Source: Cladorrhinum sp. PSN259 (Eukaryota > Ascomycota > Sordariomycetes > Sordariales > Podosporaceae). From it: 64,000 nucleotides of DNA. The stretch is from the NCBI GenBank assembly GCA_033725935.1, contig MU867146.1, positions 1 through 64,000 of the forward strand, written 5' to 3'. The notes under the pieces are model-generated. The model saw nothing but the letters and a program-made list of their open reading frames with translations, made no database searches and was not told the DNA's origin. The position numbers and the translations under genes are program-made. Below are positions 1-10,516 of this stretch, piece by piece; the stretch's first letter is position 1, and each line of letters starts with the position of its first letter.

Positions 1-112
1 CACCCCCCCCCCCCCCACCCCCCCCCCCACCCCCCCACCCCCCCCCCCCCCCCCCCCCACCCCCCCCCCCCCCCCCCCCCCCGCCCCCCCCGCCCCCCCC
101 CCCCCCCCCCCC
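1..112. repeat. Near-pure poly-C tract at window start
   Basis: About 112 bases that are almost only C, broken by a few A and G. It is not the CCCTAA unit of fungal telomeres. It may be a true homopolymer, a contig edge or an assembly artefact. Smaller C or G runs recur at 10195-10212 and 39775-39802. Confidence 0.9.
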
Positions 113-307
113 AGAACTACTAGACCCACATGTATATAAAGATGGCCGCCAAAAAATATGTCCCACTTTTGAAAAAACTAAACAAGTCTTGTGTTTCGTA
201 TTTACGTTAATGAGCGCTGGAGATTTCTTCTGTTCCTCCAAGCATCGCGCTTACACTCCTCGACTCAAGGATTACATGTAGCCTAACATACGGGTTAAAA
301 GATAAGC

Positions 308-798
308 CTACGCCACTGCCGCCTTCCCCGTCAACACCTCCTGCAGCTTTGCGTGGAACGCGGCCGTCGCCGCGGAATCGATAAACTCTAGAGTCCGCGA
401 CACCTTGCCGGCGTCGTCAAAGTAGAATATAAGCATCTTTTCGTTGGTGTACGGCCCCGCGTCCGTGTCAGCCGTCGCATGGATCCACACGACCGCCTTG
501 TTCTCCTTGTCGTCCTCAAAGATGTCGGCCACGCTCATCTGGTAGTTGCGGAAGTTGGGGGCGATGGCTTGATACATGCGCTTGTAAGCCGCATTATCTA
601 GCGGTGGCTGTCTGAGGGATTCTTCGGCGATGGTTAGTTAGGCAGGTTGGTTCCGGTTGGGTAAATTTGGTAATGATGCGATTTACTGGGGCGTATTTCC
701 TACGTGTAACTCTCGCTATGATGCGCGAGGATCTTAGTAATGTTTTGCTCAGTATGAGCATCCAGGATCGCCTGTAGCGTCTCTCTGCGGGAAGGCAT
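308..798 (-). CDS. SnoaL-like (NTF2-fold) small protein
   Basis: Two exons, 798-704 and 611-308, separated by a 92-nt intron with donor GTAGGA, an internal CTAAC branch point and a CTCAG acceptor; joining them keeps the frame and gives 132 residues. The N-terminus (MPSRRETLQAILDAHTEQN) followed by an aromatic, acidic beta-rich half is the pattern of SnoaL/NTF2-like alpha+beta barrel proteins of fungal secondary or detoxification metabolism, which are usually 120-150 residues. The chemistry cannot be read from the sequence: the fold is used by isomerases, hydrolases and non-enzymatic proteins. No signal peptide, so probably cytosolic. The family call is by overall resemblance; the splice model is well supported by phase. 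Confidence 0.7.
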
Positions 799-1260
799 TT
801 GGCTTTATGGATGTCTAATTGGTGACGGGAACGGCAGCTTTAATCGAGGGTATAGGCTTGGAGGATGCCGAGTAGATTAACAGAATGTTAAGGAAAGTTG
901 CTAGATTAATAACTTGCAGAGAGTTTTGTCGTCGGTCTTTTCCGGGGGCTGAAATAGGGGTTCCAAGTTTCAGCCCAAAACGTGATAACTTTGACGTGAT
1001 AATACGTGTCTGTGCCCAGATTCGTCGCAGATTACCAGGCTGTACAGTGAGAAGAAAAATGTCCGCCTGGACGTAATCTGATGTCATACTATATGCAAGT
1101 TTCGTGCTGGTGTTAATATTCGCAGTGCTAAATGTAGACAACAACGGGGTCAACATCAGCGAGATGGCCGAGTACCTGGTAGGTAGGGGGCGGAGGGTAG
1201 CCAAATACAGGATTTAGTGTTGGGATACGTGCCCGTAGATGAGCGTTTCTCTCTATTGAC
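799..1260. other. Intergenic region
   Basis: 3' flank of the HET-domain gene and promoter of the SnoaL-like gene. An open frame exists on the minus strand here but it shows no recognisable domain and lies in untranslated sequence. No other feature seen. Confidence 0.6.
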
Positions 1261-3469
1261 CTATATAATATTGATAGTCTGGGTTTCCAATCTGTCAAAA
1301 AATTGCTGGGGCTGGTCACAAGGATCTGAGGTCTCGAACTCGGACCGGAATATGCCCACGCGATAATAGGTGTTTTCTGGGTCTCTTGATCCTGTTTCGT
1401 GAACCAAGATCCCATAGAAGCTGCGTTGCTCTTCGTGGCGCTCATCCAGCGCTCTCCCGGTGAACACCATCTTAAGCTTTCCCCAAGGGATTGTATCAAT
1501 CTGCATTGATGGTTCCCAATCTAGGTCTAATGTCCATCGGTGGCCCTGTTTCCATTTTGATACCCATTGGGTCTCGGATAAGGAATCTGGCTTCGAACTG
1601 CGTGTTAGGTCAACATCCAGCTCAGCAACTTTTCCAACGATTTCAACCCTGCCAGATTCTACTTCACCAAAGGGATTTTCTCCCTTGACGGCTGTCCAAG
1701 CCCCACTTGTACATACCGAGAGATGTGGATCTACGATCGTGCCTTGAACGAAGCAGACCAAACCTCTGCCAAGCCAGGCCCAAGACGGTGCTATGTATGA
1801 AGGCGCTGACTCAAAACCTTCAAGCAGACTAGCAAGACTTTTAGCCTTATTTTCAAAGCCCAGATACCAAACTAGGTCACTGAACAGAGTTTTCTTCCAG
1901 AGACCGGCAACGTATTCATCCTGGTGAAAGCCCATCTCTCGTCCGAAAAGCGCAGCAATTCCAGATAATGCCGGTAGAATATCCGATTGTCGCGAATATC
2001 CAGCGCGCAGGCTGTAGGTTGACACGATACTATGCCAATTGGATATCCTTACTTTGTGGTAGAGAGAAAATGTGTATAGCTTGCCATCATCAAATCCACA
2101 ATAACAATGGGTCACACCCCCGCAGGTGTAGAAAACCTCATCGGAACCAAAAGCTAAAACACGTGACGACAGAACCTCTTCCTGGAATGTCCATCCTCGT
2201 GAAGCCCATGCCGAATTTTCAACTTCACATGAGTATATTAGCCAGTGTAAGTTAGTGTCCATATGCCGAGGAAATAGACCGGAGAGGTACCGGAGGCTGA
2301 ACGCCCCAGACACATTGGACTCCAGCCGCGAGCGGAATGGAACCAAGATTCTTTCGTTGTTGGAATAGCGAAAGCCCTGAAGGCAGGAATTCGAAGCTGG
2401 TGTAGCAATTGTAAAATAGGCGTTCCTATATATCTTATCCATCTCGGAAGATTGCTGTTCCCAGTCTCGTTCATTGTCTTGCAGAATACAGATCGCATCT
2501 ACCCAGAGGTATGGTATTGATAATGAGCGTGTTACCTGAATCGCGTCGCTAATCACAGGTGACAGTAGTTCCTTGGGAATGCCGGCGCGCCTAGCCTCGA
2601 GGGTGTCGTTCGTGGTCGTAAGCTGCTGGGTGGCTTCCTCTGCAGTTCCCCAACAGTAGCTGAGCGCGGCATAAGAGACGCTAGAAGGCGTTTTTATATG
2701 ATCACGCTCGATCAGTCGGACAGGTTCTTGCCGTACGTCAAGCAACCGAGCAGGGCAGAAAGCTTCAGCAGTGCCCTGATGGGTATGTTCGGCAGCACAC
2801 GTATCTAACAGTGATTTTGCCCATGTGACAGTCTCTTGATCCAGTCGATCCAGCGATTCTCTGAAGCAGTGAACAGACAGCCATCGAGCAACTTCTTCAT
2901 AATCTGACAGAAGTGGGAATTGTTATGCGTTGTTTTGGAATAAGCACATAAAGAGGGGCGGTAACCGACATACCGGTATAACCTTCAGCCACAAAGGACA
3001 AAAAGATCTCCGAAGCTTCAGATGGGAGGCTGGGATTCAGGGGCAAAACTCGAATTGTCGCGGTTAAACTGAGCGCTCTAAGTTGGATGGACGGTGATAA
3101 AGAACACGGTGAGCAATTATCAGGCGGCAACCACCAGTACATGAGGCTGATTTCAACATCTTGCTGTTCATTCTGCGTCAAAAACTCCTTAACGTTTGTT
3201 TTGTTCACTGAAAAAAGAGTGTACAATAATAATCGGCAAAAGTCGCAACCATCTTCAGCTGATTTGCGAAGAACCGGGAGACCTGGAAGTGAATCATGGA
3301 CATTGTAGTCGAGGAATTCCATCAAACACTCTGTTGGAGACAAAGGGGGGCCTGCGCCCGGTTCTATTATCTTTCTGAAACGTGGATCAGAGTCGTCGAA
3401 GCTGATGACCTGGCAGTTCTTGCAAAGATTGGCCAGTTGGAGTGGCGGGGCTGTTGGTATCGCGCTCAT
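1261..3469 (-). CDS. HET-domain (heterokaryon incompatibility) protein
   Basis: Exons 3469-2974 and 2903-1261 (70-nt intron, GTATGT donor, CTGTCAG acceptor) give 712 residues. A N-terminal Cys-containing segment (CKNC near residue 15, CDFCRLL near residue 80) is followed by the HET domain at about residues 243-390, with its hallmark block YAALSYCWG at 243-251 and the later stretch IPYLWVDAICILQD, which is the second conserved HET block. The C-terminal half has no domain I recognise. HET proteins take part in non-self recognition and programmed cell death in filamentous fungi, but most HET-domain genes are not proven incompatibility loci, so the specific role is unknown. The start chosen is the ATG of MSAIPTAPP, which fits family N-termini better than upstream in-frame codons. 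The gene is divergent from the beta-mannosidase gene, start codons about 320 bp apart. Confidence 0.9.
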
Positions 3470-3562
3470 TTTGATGGCGGTTTCGTCCCAGATTGATATC
3501 GTGGTGGAGAGAATACCTGGTAGGTAACTTTCATCTTTGGAGGAAAATCTCAAGTGACCGAA

Positions 3563-3748
3563 CTGGGGCGGGGGAGTTGCAAAATGCAAACGCTGCTGCT
3601 TCTGTCGCTGGATGCTGATTGGCCTATTATTTGGGCAGTCGCTTCCACCCAACACCACATAAGCCATTGGACAAGTGCTGCGGGGAAATCGGAAAACACA
3701 CCCGAGAGGCTTCCCTTTCTTTCACTTGGTACTCCGCTCGGTTATTGG
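3563..3748. promoter_or_regulatory. Putative shared promoter motifs: CCAAT boxes and CreA-type sites
   Basis: Between the HET gene and the beta-mannosidase gene there are three inverted CCAAT boxes (ATTGG at 3618-3622, 3666-3670, 3744-3748) and matches to the carbon-repressor consensus SYGGRG (CTGGGG 3563-3568, GCGGGG 3568-3573 and 3680-3685). CCAAT boxes bind the Hap complex and SYGGRG binds CreA/CRE-1 in fungi. These short motifs also occur by chance, so function is inference. Confidence 0.35.
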
Positions 3749-3789
3749 CACGAACTGTGGTCTCTTCAAACTGTTGGCCAAACACCAAC

Positions 3790-6417
3790 ATGACAGAGCA
3801 GACCATTCGATACCTCAACACTGGGTGGAAGTTCAAGCGCTCGACCGACTCGGATGAAGATTGGCAACATGTCGAGGAGTTGCCCAGCGATGTTCATTCC
3901 GAACTCATTCAGAGCCAAAAGATCTCCCATCCCTTTGTCGACCTCAATGAGCTAGATGCGTCGTGGGTTGGCGAAGAGACATGGCAGTACCGGACTACTT
4001 TTGTCGTCCCTCCCGACGAGCCCCTCCAGGTTGATCTCGTTTTCGAGGGACTCGACACATTTGCAACGGTCGAGCTGAACGGGACTACCATTTTATCCTC
4101 TGACAACATGTTTCATGAGCACCGGGTCAACATCAACGGGTTGACTGAAGAAAATCATTACAACATTTTGGATATCTTCTTTGAATCCGCCCGCCAGAAA
4201 GGGCTGGAGCTCGTCAAGGCCAACCCGGAGCACGACTTTATTGTCCACCAGACTGAAGTGAGCAGGGGCCCTGTCAGAAAGGCGCAATATCACTGGGGGT
4301 GGGACTGGGGACCCATTCTGATGACGGTTGGCCCCTGGAGGCCTGTCCGTCTGGAGACATACCACATCAGATTTGAGCAAGTCAAGGTGGACTACATAAT
4401 TCAAGGAATGGAAACAAGTGCACCAATGGTGGAGTTCACTGTTACAGCTCAAGTGGACTGCCCTTTGGTTGCTACGCTGGCAGCACATGTCGAGATCGAG
4501 TTGCTGTTTGAGGACGAGACTGTCGTTTGTCTGGAGGACGGATTAAACACCAGCGAGGACGGTTCAGTCGTTTACAAATCAGCTCAAATTAAGCTGAAAA
4601 CCCCTAAACTTTGGTGGCCGAAGGGATATGGCCGTCAAAGCCTTTACCAACTGCTTGTCAGAATGAGGGACAAGAACAAAATCATCCTGGCGGAACATAC
4701 CCAAACTATCGGCTTCCGCAAAGTTGAACTAATTCAAGAACCAGACGCCTTTGGTCAATCCTTTTACTTCCGCATCAACAACATCGACATCTTCATGGGC
4801 GGCTCCAACTGGATCCCGGCGGACAGTTTCCTCTCCCAACTCGAGCACGAACCCCAACGCTACAGAGACTGGATCACCCTACTGGGAGAAGGCAACCAGA
4901 ACATGATCAGAGTCTGGGGAGGAGGCATCTACGAGCATTCAGCCTTTTATGAGACGTGTGATGAACTCGGCATCCTAGTCTGGCAGGACTTTATGTTTGC
5001 CTGCGCTTCCTACCCTACTTACCCGGCATTTCTCTCGTCCATCACGACCGAAGCGACCCAAAATATTCGTCGTCTCCGACAGCACCCCTCGATAATCCTC
5101 TGGTGCGGCAACAACGAAGATTACCAACTCATAGAACGGTACAATCTACACTACGATTTCTCGGATCAAAATCCCAATTCCTGGCTGCAGACGGATTTCC
5201 CGGCTAGATACATATACGAACACCTCTTACCCACCCTCGTCTCTCAAGAAACCTCTACTTCGGCGTTATACCACCCTTCCTCTCCCTGGGGAAACGGCAC
5301 GAGCACGACGCTCAAAGTCGATCCCGCAGTAGGAGACATCCACCAGTGGAACATGTGGCACGGTGAGGCCAAGCCGTTCCAGTTACTCCCGGAAATGGGT
5401 GGGCGATTCGTGAGTGAGTTTGGGATGGAGGCGTATCCTCACCTCGAGACGATCCACAAGTTTGTTACGGATGAGAAAGAGCGATACCCAGGGAGCAAGA
5501 CCGTCGACTTCCACAACAAGGCGGTTGGTTACGAAAGGAGATTGATGACTTATCTGAGTGAGAATTATAGGCTCAAGATGGATCTCCCTGGTTTCATTCA
5601 CTTGACGCAGGTCTTGCAGGCTGATGCCGTGGCGGCGGCTTACAAATCCTGGAGGAGACAATGGGGCACCAAGGAAAAGGGAAGGAAATGCGGCGGCGCG
5701 TTGGTGTGGCAGTTGAATGACTGCTGGCCTACTGTCAGCTGGTCGGTGGTTGATTATTACATGGTGAAGAAACCGGCTTGGTACTCGATACAAAGAGCGA
5801 TGAAGCCCTTGGCTGTTGGCGTGCAGAGAAAGTTCTTTGATTGCACGACTAGACCTGCTGATGAGTTGTGGAGGAGGGACACGGGCCATGTTGATCCGCG
5901 GAAGATGGTTAACGAAGTCGAGTTTGATGTGTGGGTTGCTAGTTCTGAGTTGAACAGGGTCGAGAACGCTTGGTTGGGGATCAGGTTTGTGAGTGTCAAG
6001 ACTGGGATGGACGTGAAGAGGAAGATTGAAATTGGGGGTTTGGTGTTTGAGGGGAACGGAACTGCTGAGATTTTAGTTGGATCCAAGTTTGAGTGGGATG
6101 AAGGGGTTGAGAGGGAGCCGTTCGTTATTCATGCGAGTTTGTGGGTTGATGGGGTGGAGGTTAGTAGTGATGTTTCGTGGCCCGATCCGGTCAAGTATCT
6201 GGATTTTGAGGATAGAGGGTTGGAGGTCAAGTATGTTGGTGAGGACACTGTTGAGGTGACAGCAAAGAGACCCGTGAAGGGGTTTGTGTTTTCTGAGAGA
6301 CAGGGGGTCAAGGTCAGTGGCAATGGGTTTGATGTCATACCGTGGGAGAAGCCCATCTCTGTGAAGGTTGAGGGGATTAAAGCTGAGAAATTGGCTTGGA
6401 CTTTTATTGGACAATAG
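3790..6417 (+). CDS. Beta-mannosidase, GH2, intracellular type B
   Basis: Intronless, 875 residues from the ATG at 3790 (an in-frame frame extends upstream but lacks family resemblance). Glycoside hydrolase family 2 enzymes of this kind remove terminal beta-1,4-mannose from manno-oligosaccharides by a retaining mechanism. The jelly-roll sugar-binding domain covers roughly residues 10-200 (FEGLDTFATVELNG), with the GH2 immunoglobulin-like domain next and the TIM barrel from about 330. Catalytic residues are visible: acid/base Glu443 in WCGNNED and nucleophile Glu543 in FVSEFG; QYHWGWDWGP near 165-175 is also typical of the family. There is no signal peptide, which matches fungal type-B beta-mannosidases that act on imported oligosaccharides. 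This fits with the nearby MFS sugar porter. Confidence is high for family and activity class. Confidence 0.95.
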   Translation: MTEQTIRYLNTGWKFKRSTDSDEDWQHVEELPSDVHSELIQSQKISHPFVDLNELDASWVGEETWQYRTTFVVPPDEPLQVDLVFEGLDTFATVELNGTTILSSDNMFHEHRVNINGLTEENHYNILDIFFESARQKGLELVKANPEHDFIVHQTEVSRGPVRKAQYHWGWDWGPILMTVGPWRPVRLETYHIRFEQVKVDYIIQGMETSAPMVEFTVTAQVDCPLVATLAAHVEIELLFEDETVVCLEDGLNTSEDGSVVYKSAQIKLKTPKLWWPKGYGRQSLYQLLVRMRDKNKIILAEHTQTIGFRKVELIQEPDAFGQSFYFRINNIDIFMGGSNWIPADSFLSQLEHEPQRYRDWITLLGEGNQNMIRVWGGGIYEHSAFYETCDELGILVWQDFMFACASYPTYPAFLSSITTEATQNIRRLRQHPSIILWCGNNEDYQLIERYNLHYDFSDQNPNSWLQTDFPARYIYEHLLPTLVSQETSTSALYHPSSPWGNGTSTTLKVDPAVGDIHQWNMWHGEAKPFQLLPEMGGRFVSEFGMEAYPHLETIHKFVTDEKERYPGSKTVDFHNKAVGYERRLMTYLSENYRLKMDLPGFIHLTQVLQADAVAAAYKSWRRQWGTKEKGRKCGGALVWQLNDCWPTVSWSVVDYYMVKKPAWYSIQRAMKPLAVGVQRKFFDCTTRPADELWRRDTGHVDPRKMVNEVEFDVWVASSELNRVENAWLGIRFVSVKTGMDVKRKIEIGGLVFEGNGTAEILVGSKFEWDEGVEREPFVIHASLWVDGVEVSSDVSWPDPVKYLDFEDRGLEVKYVGEDTVEVTAKRPVKGFVFSERQGVKVSGNGFDVIPWEKPISVKVEGIKAEKLAWTFIGQ

Positions 6418-6772
6418 TACCGTCTCGAAAGAGGATGCTACTGCAAGTCTTGCAGAGGTGGTTGAACTTGAAGAAGTCTTGGCAACATGATGATCCAATC
6501 AGGGCTGTCATAGCACCCACATGTTCCTGATTTCCTCCCCCACCCTCCTCAGCTCGGTGATCAAATCTGAATCTGATAGACAGAACACGTGGGCAAGAGA
6601 AAGCGAATGCGACGCTGTTGTGAATACCGTCACACTGTAAACAGCTAGACTGAAGATGCATCTTTCAGCATATAACTTCCGTCATCATCCATTGGCTTTT
6701 TCAACATGATGATTTGAAACTCTCAACCTCACGACCAACCTTGGGGTTTCTCCCAGGAAGTCAGTAGTCATC
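6418..6772. other. Intergenic region
   Basis: Terminator side of the beta-mannosidase gene and promoter of the phytase-like gene, which is on the same strand. A pyrimidine-rich leader precedes the ATG at 6773. No gene seen. Confidence 0.6.
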
Positions 6773-8431
6773 ATGTTTGGCCTCCTCCGCACCGTGGGCT
6801 TCATTGGCCTCTTCGTCGGTTACGCCTCGGCTGGTCCAAAACCCTCCTCCCCTTCCGCCACCCCTGTCTCGACCACGACCTGCAACGGCAAGACATACGC
6901 CTACAATGAACTCGCCGGCTTCGGCTCCATCCCGTCAGACGCCCGCGACAAATTCGGCGACACAATCAGCGTGGGGTCCTCGGCAGCCATGACCGACTGG
7001 AAGAAAAAGACCAACCCGAAAACCAAGCAAACATACTACACCGGCACGTTCTACGGCCTGCCCGACAGGGGATGGAACACCCAGGGAACCCAAAATACCA
7101 TCCCGCGCGTTCACCTCTTTGACATTGTTTTCGTTCCTTCCTCAGTTGTTTCCGGCACTGAGTCTCCTCCAAACCTCAGCTTCACTTATCGCGACACGAT
7201 CCTGTTGACCTCACCGGAAGGAACGCCCCTCACGGGCTTGGACCCGGATTCTTACACCGTTTTGTCTGATTTTTCCGCCAAACTCCCTACGTCAACTTAC
7301 ACGGGCGACGGGTTCGGGGGGAAGGAACCTGCAAACGTCTTAAGCAAACGCATAGCACTTGACGCCGAGGGATTACTCGTCAACAAAGACGGCACTTTTT
7401 GGATTTCAGACGAGTACGGCCCTTACCTCTACCTCTTTGACTCTCAGGGCAAGATGGTGCAGGCCGTCGCGCCGCCGGACGCTATTCTGCCCGTGCGGAA
7501 CTGGACTTTGGGTGGTTCTGATTCTTCTTCTGTGGAGCCCAGCTTCAGCAGCGACAACGCGCCCATTTTTGATGCCAACAAGCGACCGACGCCGAGGGAT
7601 CCGCTGGCGGGCAGGTCAAACAATCAGGGGCTCGAGGGGCTGAGCGGGAGTCCGGACGGGAGGGAGATCTGGGTCATGCTGCAGAGCGCCGGGAGGCTGG
7701 AAGGGGGCCAGAGCGCGACTACGAGGAGGAACAGCAGGTTGCTAAAGTATTCTGTCGGAAAAGAGGATGATGATAAAAAAGGAAAAGGAAAAGGAAAGGG
7801 GAAGGGGCAGGGGCAGGGGAAAATAAATGTCGAGTTGGAAGGAGAGTACGTCGTGCCGTTGCCTGTGTTTACTGACGGACAGGGCAGGACGAGGGTCGCT
7901 GCGCAGAGTGAGATCAAGTACATTGGGGATGGACAATTGTTGATTCTGCCGAGGGATAGTGGTGTTGGAGCGTGCACTGACAGTCCGACGAGTGTGTACA
8001 GGCATGTTGATGTTATTGATGTCAATGGAGCGACGGATGTCAAGGGGAAGTATGATGGGTTTAACGAGTCTGTTGCGAGCACGGGTGGGGTTTTGAAGTC
8101 GGAGATAACGCCCGCGGTTCTTTGCCCCTGGATTGACTTTAACGTCAATGAACAACTGGCCAAGTTTGGACTGAGGAACGGACCGCCTGCGTTGCCGACA
8201 AAGACGTTGCTGAATGAGAAGTGGGAGAGTTTGATCTTGGTTCCTGTTGAGGAAGGGAGTAAAGACGAGTACTTTTTGTTTACCGTTTCTGATAATGATT
8301 TCATCACTCAGAATGGGTTTATCAACGGTGGGAAGATTGCGTATAAAGATGGCAGCGGGTGTAGTTTGGATCAGCAGGCTTTGGTGTTTAGAGTTACTTT
8401 GCCCAAGGGAAGTAAGCCGCTGGTTGGATAG
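6773..8431 (+). CDS. Secreted esterase-like phytase-domain protein
   Basis: Intronless, 552 residues. Residues 1-20 form a signal peptide (hydrophobic GFIGLFVGYASA, then GP). The rest matches the 'esterase-like activity of phytase' beta-propeller family by its recurrent blocks: GLPDRGWNTQG, ALDAEGLLVNKDGTFWISDEYGPYLY, SNNQGLEGLSGSPDG and a C-terminal FTVSDNDFI. The family is extracellular; some members were reported to have phosphatase or esterase activity, but substrate is generally unproven. An odd lysine/glycine run (alternating K-G then Q-G) is inserted at about residues 335-350, probably a surface loop grown by repeat slippage. The 3' end converges on the MFS transporter, only 67 bp between stop codons. 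Confidence 0.88.
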   Translation: MFGLLRTVGFIGLFVGYASAGPKPSSPSATPVSTTTCNGKTYAYNELAGFGSIPSDARDKFGDTISVGSSAAMTDWKKKTNPKTKQTYYTGTFYGLPDRGWNTQGTQNTIPRVHLFDIVFVPSSVVSGTESPPNLSFTYRDTILLTSPEGTPLTGLDPDSYTVLSDFSAKLPTSTYTGDGFGGKEPANVLSKRIALDAEGLLVNKDGTFWISDEYGPYLYLFDSQGKMVQAVAPPDAILPVRNWTLGGSDSSSVEPSFSSDNAPIFDANKRPTPRDPLAGRSNNQGLEGLSGSPDGREIWVMLQSAGRLEGGQSATTRRNSRLLKYSVGKEDDDKKGKGKGKGKGQGQGKINVELEGEYVVPLPVFTDGQGRTRVAAQSEIKYIGDGQLLILPRDSGVGACTDSPTSVYRHVDVIDVNGATDVKGKYDGFNESVASTGGVLKSEITPAVLCPWIDFNVNEQLAKFGLRNGPPALPTKTLLNEKWESLILVPVEEGSKDEYFLFTVSDNDFITQNGFINGGKIAYKDGSGCSLDQQALVFRVTLPKGSKPLVG

Positions 8432-8498
8432 GTGTCAGGATATCTTGACTTTCAAAGAGATAATAGATTACATGTATCAAAACAAATGCCAATTTCCA

Positions 8499-10309
8499 TC
8501 AATCCCTCAACGGCTCAGGATCAACCTGAGCCAAAGAATCCCGCTCCGAGTCTTCGTCCCTGTACTCAAAGCTCGACCGATCGGTAAGCAAATTCTCCGT
8601 CTCTCCATGCTCCCCCCTTTCCGTCGTCCGAACCCCTCCTTCTCCGAACAGGGCATCCATATCCTCGAGCCGCCGCCCTTTCGTCTCGGGATAGAACAGG
8701 TAAATAATCGGTACTGAAACGACATTGACAGCCATGAAGAAAAAGTAAATTTTTGATCCAAGGGCTCCAATACCGATCGGCCAGACTTGGGCTACTATGA
8801 TGGTTCCAATGGCACCGCATGAGGCAGCAAAGCTGAGACCGCGGGCTCGGACGGCTGTGGGAAAGATTTCTGACCCATAAACCCATGACGCTGGTCCAAA
8901 GCCCATGCTGTATCCCAGGGAGTAGATAAAAACAAAGACGACACAGGTGTAATCGGCCGCTTTGTTGACATTGTGCGGGTAGACCTGTGGCAAGATGCCG
9001 TTTATCTAAGAGAAGAGTGTCAGCATTGTGGCACATGACTGTTGCATGACTACTTACCAGCAATGCAAACGCCATAATAACAGCACCAATTATCAGTGTC
9101 AATCTCCGTCCAACTCTGTCAATAATCAACATCTCGACAACATTGCAAGCAATCTTTAGTGTGCTTTCAATCCCTCCGGCGAGAAGAGAGACACGGTGAC
9201 TGAGCCCCAAAGCCTTGAAGAGTGCCGGGAGATAGTACTTCATTGCTGTAGCACCACACATCTGGGCCATGAACTGAAGCAGAGCAGATCTCCACATGCG
9301 AGCAAACAGACTCTTGTCGGTGAATAGTGAAGTCATAGTAAGGCCGGACACTCTGAAGACCGAGACAGAACGTTCAATGTCGATCAATTCGGCATGGATT
9401 TGGTCGGGAGTGTAGTAATCTTCTCGGTAGAAGGAAAGCGTGTCGAATGCTTCCTCGATCTGGCCATGTTCCACAAGCCAGCGTGGTCTGGGATGGTCAG
9501 CAACAATGAAATTCTAAGGAGAGTGTGTCACACTCACGATTCGTGCATTAAGGGAAGGCCAAGTATGAAGAAGAATGCCGGAACAAGCGAGAAGGAGAGT
9601 GAATAACGCCATCCCACAGCAAGACCGTATTCATTATCCCAAAAGGTCATGGCCCAGCCAACCCTGGGAATCAATTATGATTAGCAGCTTACCGCGACTT
9701 CTGGGGATCATCATGTACATACCAAAAACCAGAAGCAAGCCCAGCAACAAAACCAATATGATTCATAACCATAAACCTGCCACGCTGCTTCGGCGGAGCA
9801 ATCTCACTCTGGTAAAGAGGCACACTCGTTGAGATAATACCAGTTCCCACCCCAGCAATAATCCTGCCCAACACAATCATGGTAAGTGCCTCAGACGGCG
9901 ATCCCACAGCGCCAGCTTGCATGACTTGACCAACGCACGTAACCGACATGCCCACAAGGGCAGCATTTCGACGACCAAGTTTGTCAGCTGCCGGGTGGGC
10001 GAGAAAGAGGTAACTAGTGAACGTTCCGAGGTAGTAAATAGATGTTATTAGTCCTCTTTTCGAGTCATCTGTTTGAGTTGTTTGTCTGAAACCTGGGTGG
10101 ACCAGAACAGACGCGAGGACTCCAACATTGTATCTTGGGATCAAAAAACGTCAGCTTAATTACTACTACATGGGAATAATTTGCGGGGTTAAAAGGGGGG
10201 GGGGAGGGGGGGTGATCGATGCTTACCCCCAAGCAAATGATCCGAGTGCGAGAAACAAACAGAATAAATAGAGGCGACGGGAGGCCTTGGAAAAGCCCGT
10301 TTTGGTCAT
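8499..10309 (-). CDS. MFS sugar porter
   Basis: Five exons, 10309-10227, 10133-9723, 9663-9538, 9487-9058 and 9005-8499, all with GT-AG borders and consistent phase, give 518 residues. The twelve-helix sugar porter layout is clear: GSFAWGYNVGVL in the first helix, a long loop after helix 1, the sugar-porter signature HESPRWLVEHG after helix 6, a cytosolic loop, DRVGRR between helices 8 and 9, and PETKGRRLEDMDALF after helix 12. It would import a hexose, pentose or disaccharide across the plasma membrane by proton symport; the substrate cannot be told. The acidic C-terminal tail holds EYRDEDSERD. The first intron contains a strong C-tract on the coding strand. It is the last of four co-oriented genes with the FAD oxidase, carboxylesterase and heme protein. 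Confidence 0.93.
10195..10212. repeat. Poly-G run in first intron of MFS gene
   Basis: Seventeen G with one A on the plus strand, so a C tract on the coding strand, inside intron 10134-10226. Simple-sequence tract; possible structural or slippage site. Confidence 0.8.
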
Positions 10310-10516
10310 TTTGAAACTTGCATGCTGCACAATGGAAAAAAGAGTGTGATGATAAAAGACGAAATATTAGCCATCAGTTAAATGAATGTGGCACATGGCA
10401 TCCATCCCTGGCACCTTCCAAGTTCCTGTCTTGCCGGCAATCGGCCTCGCATGCAACGTTAGACTTTTTGTTTCCCCGCACCTTTCCGCTTTTATTCCTA
10501 GAAGGGAATTTATTGG

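Noticed and set aside
1..112. Telomere at window start
   Set aside because: The tract is poly-C with scattered A and G, without CCCTAA units.
815..1204. 129-codon minus-strand open frame
   Set aside because: No domain; lies in the 3' flank of the HET gene and upstream of the better-supported SnoaL-like gene.
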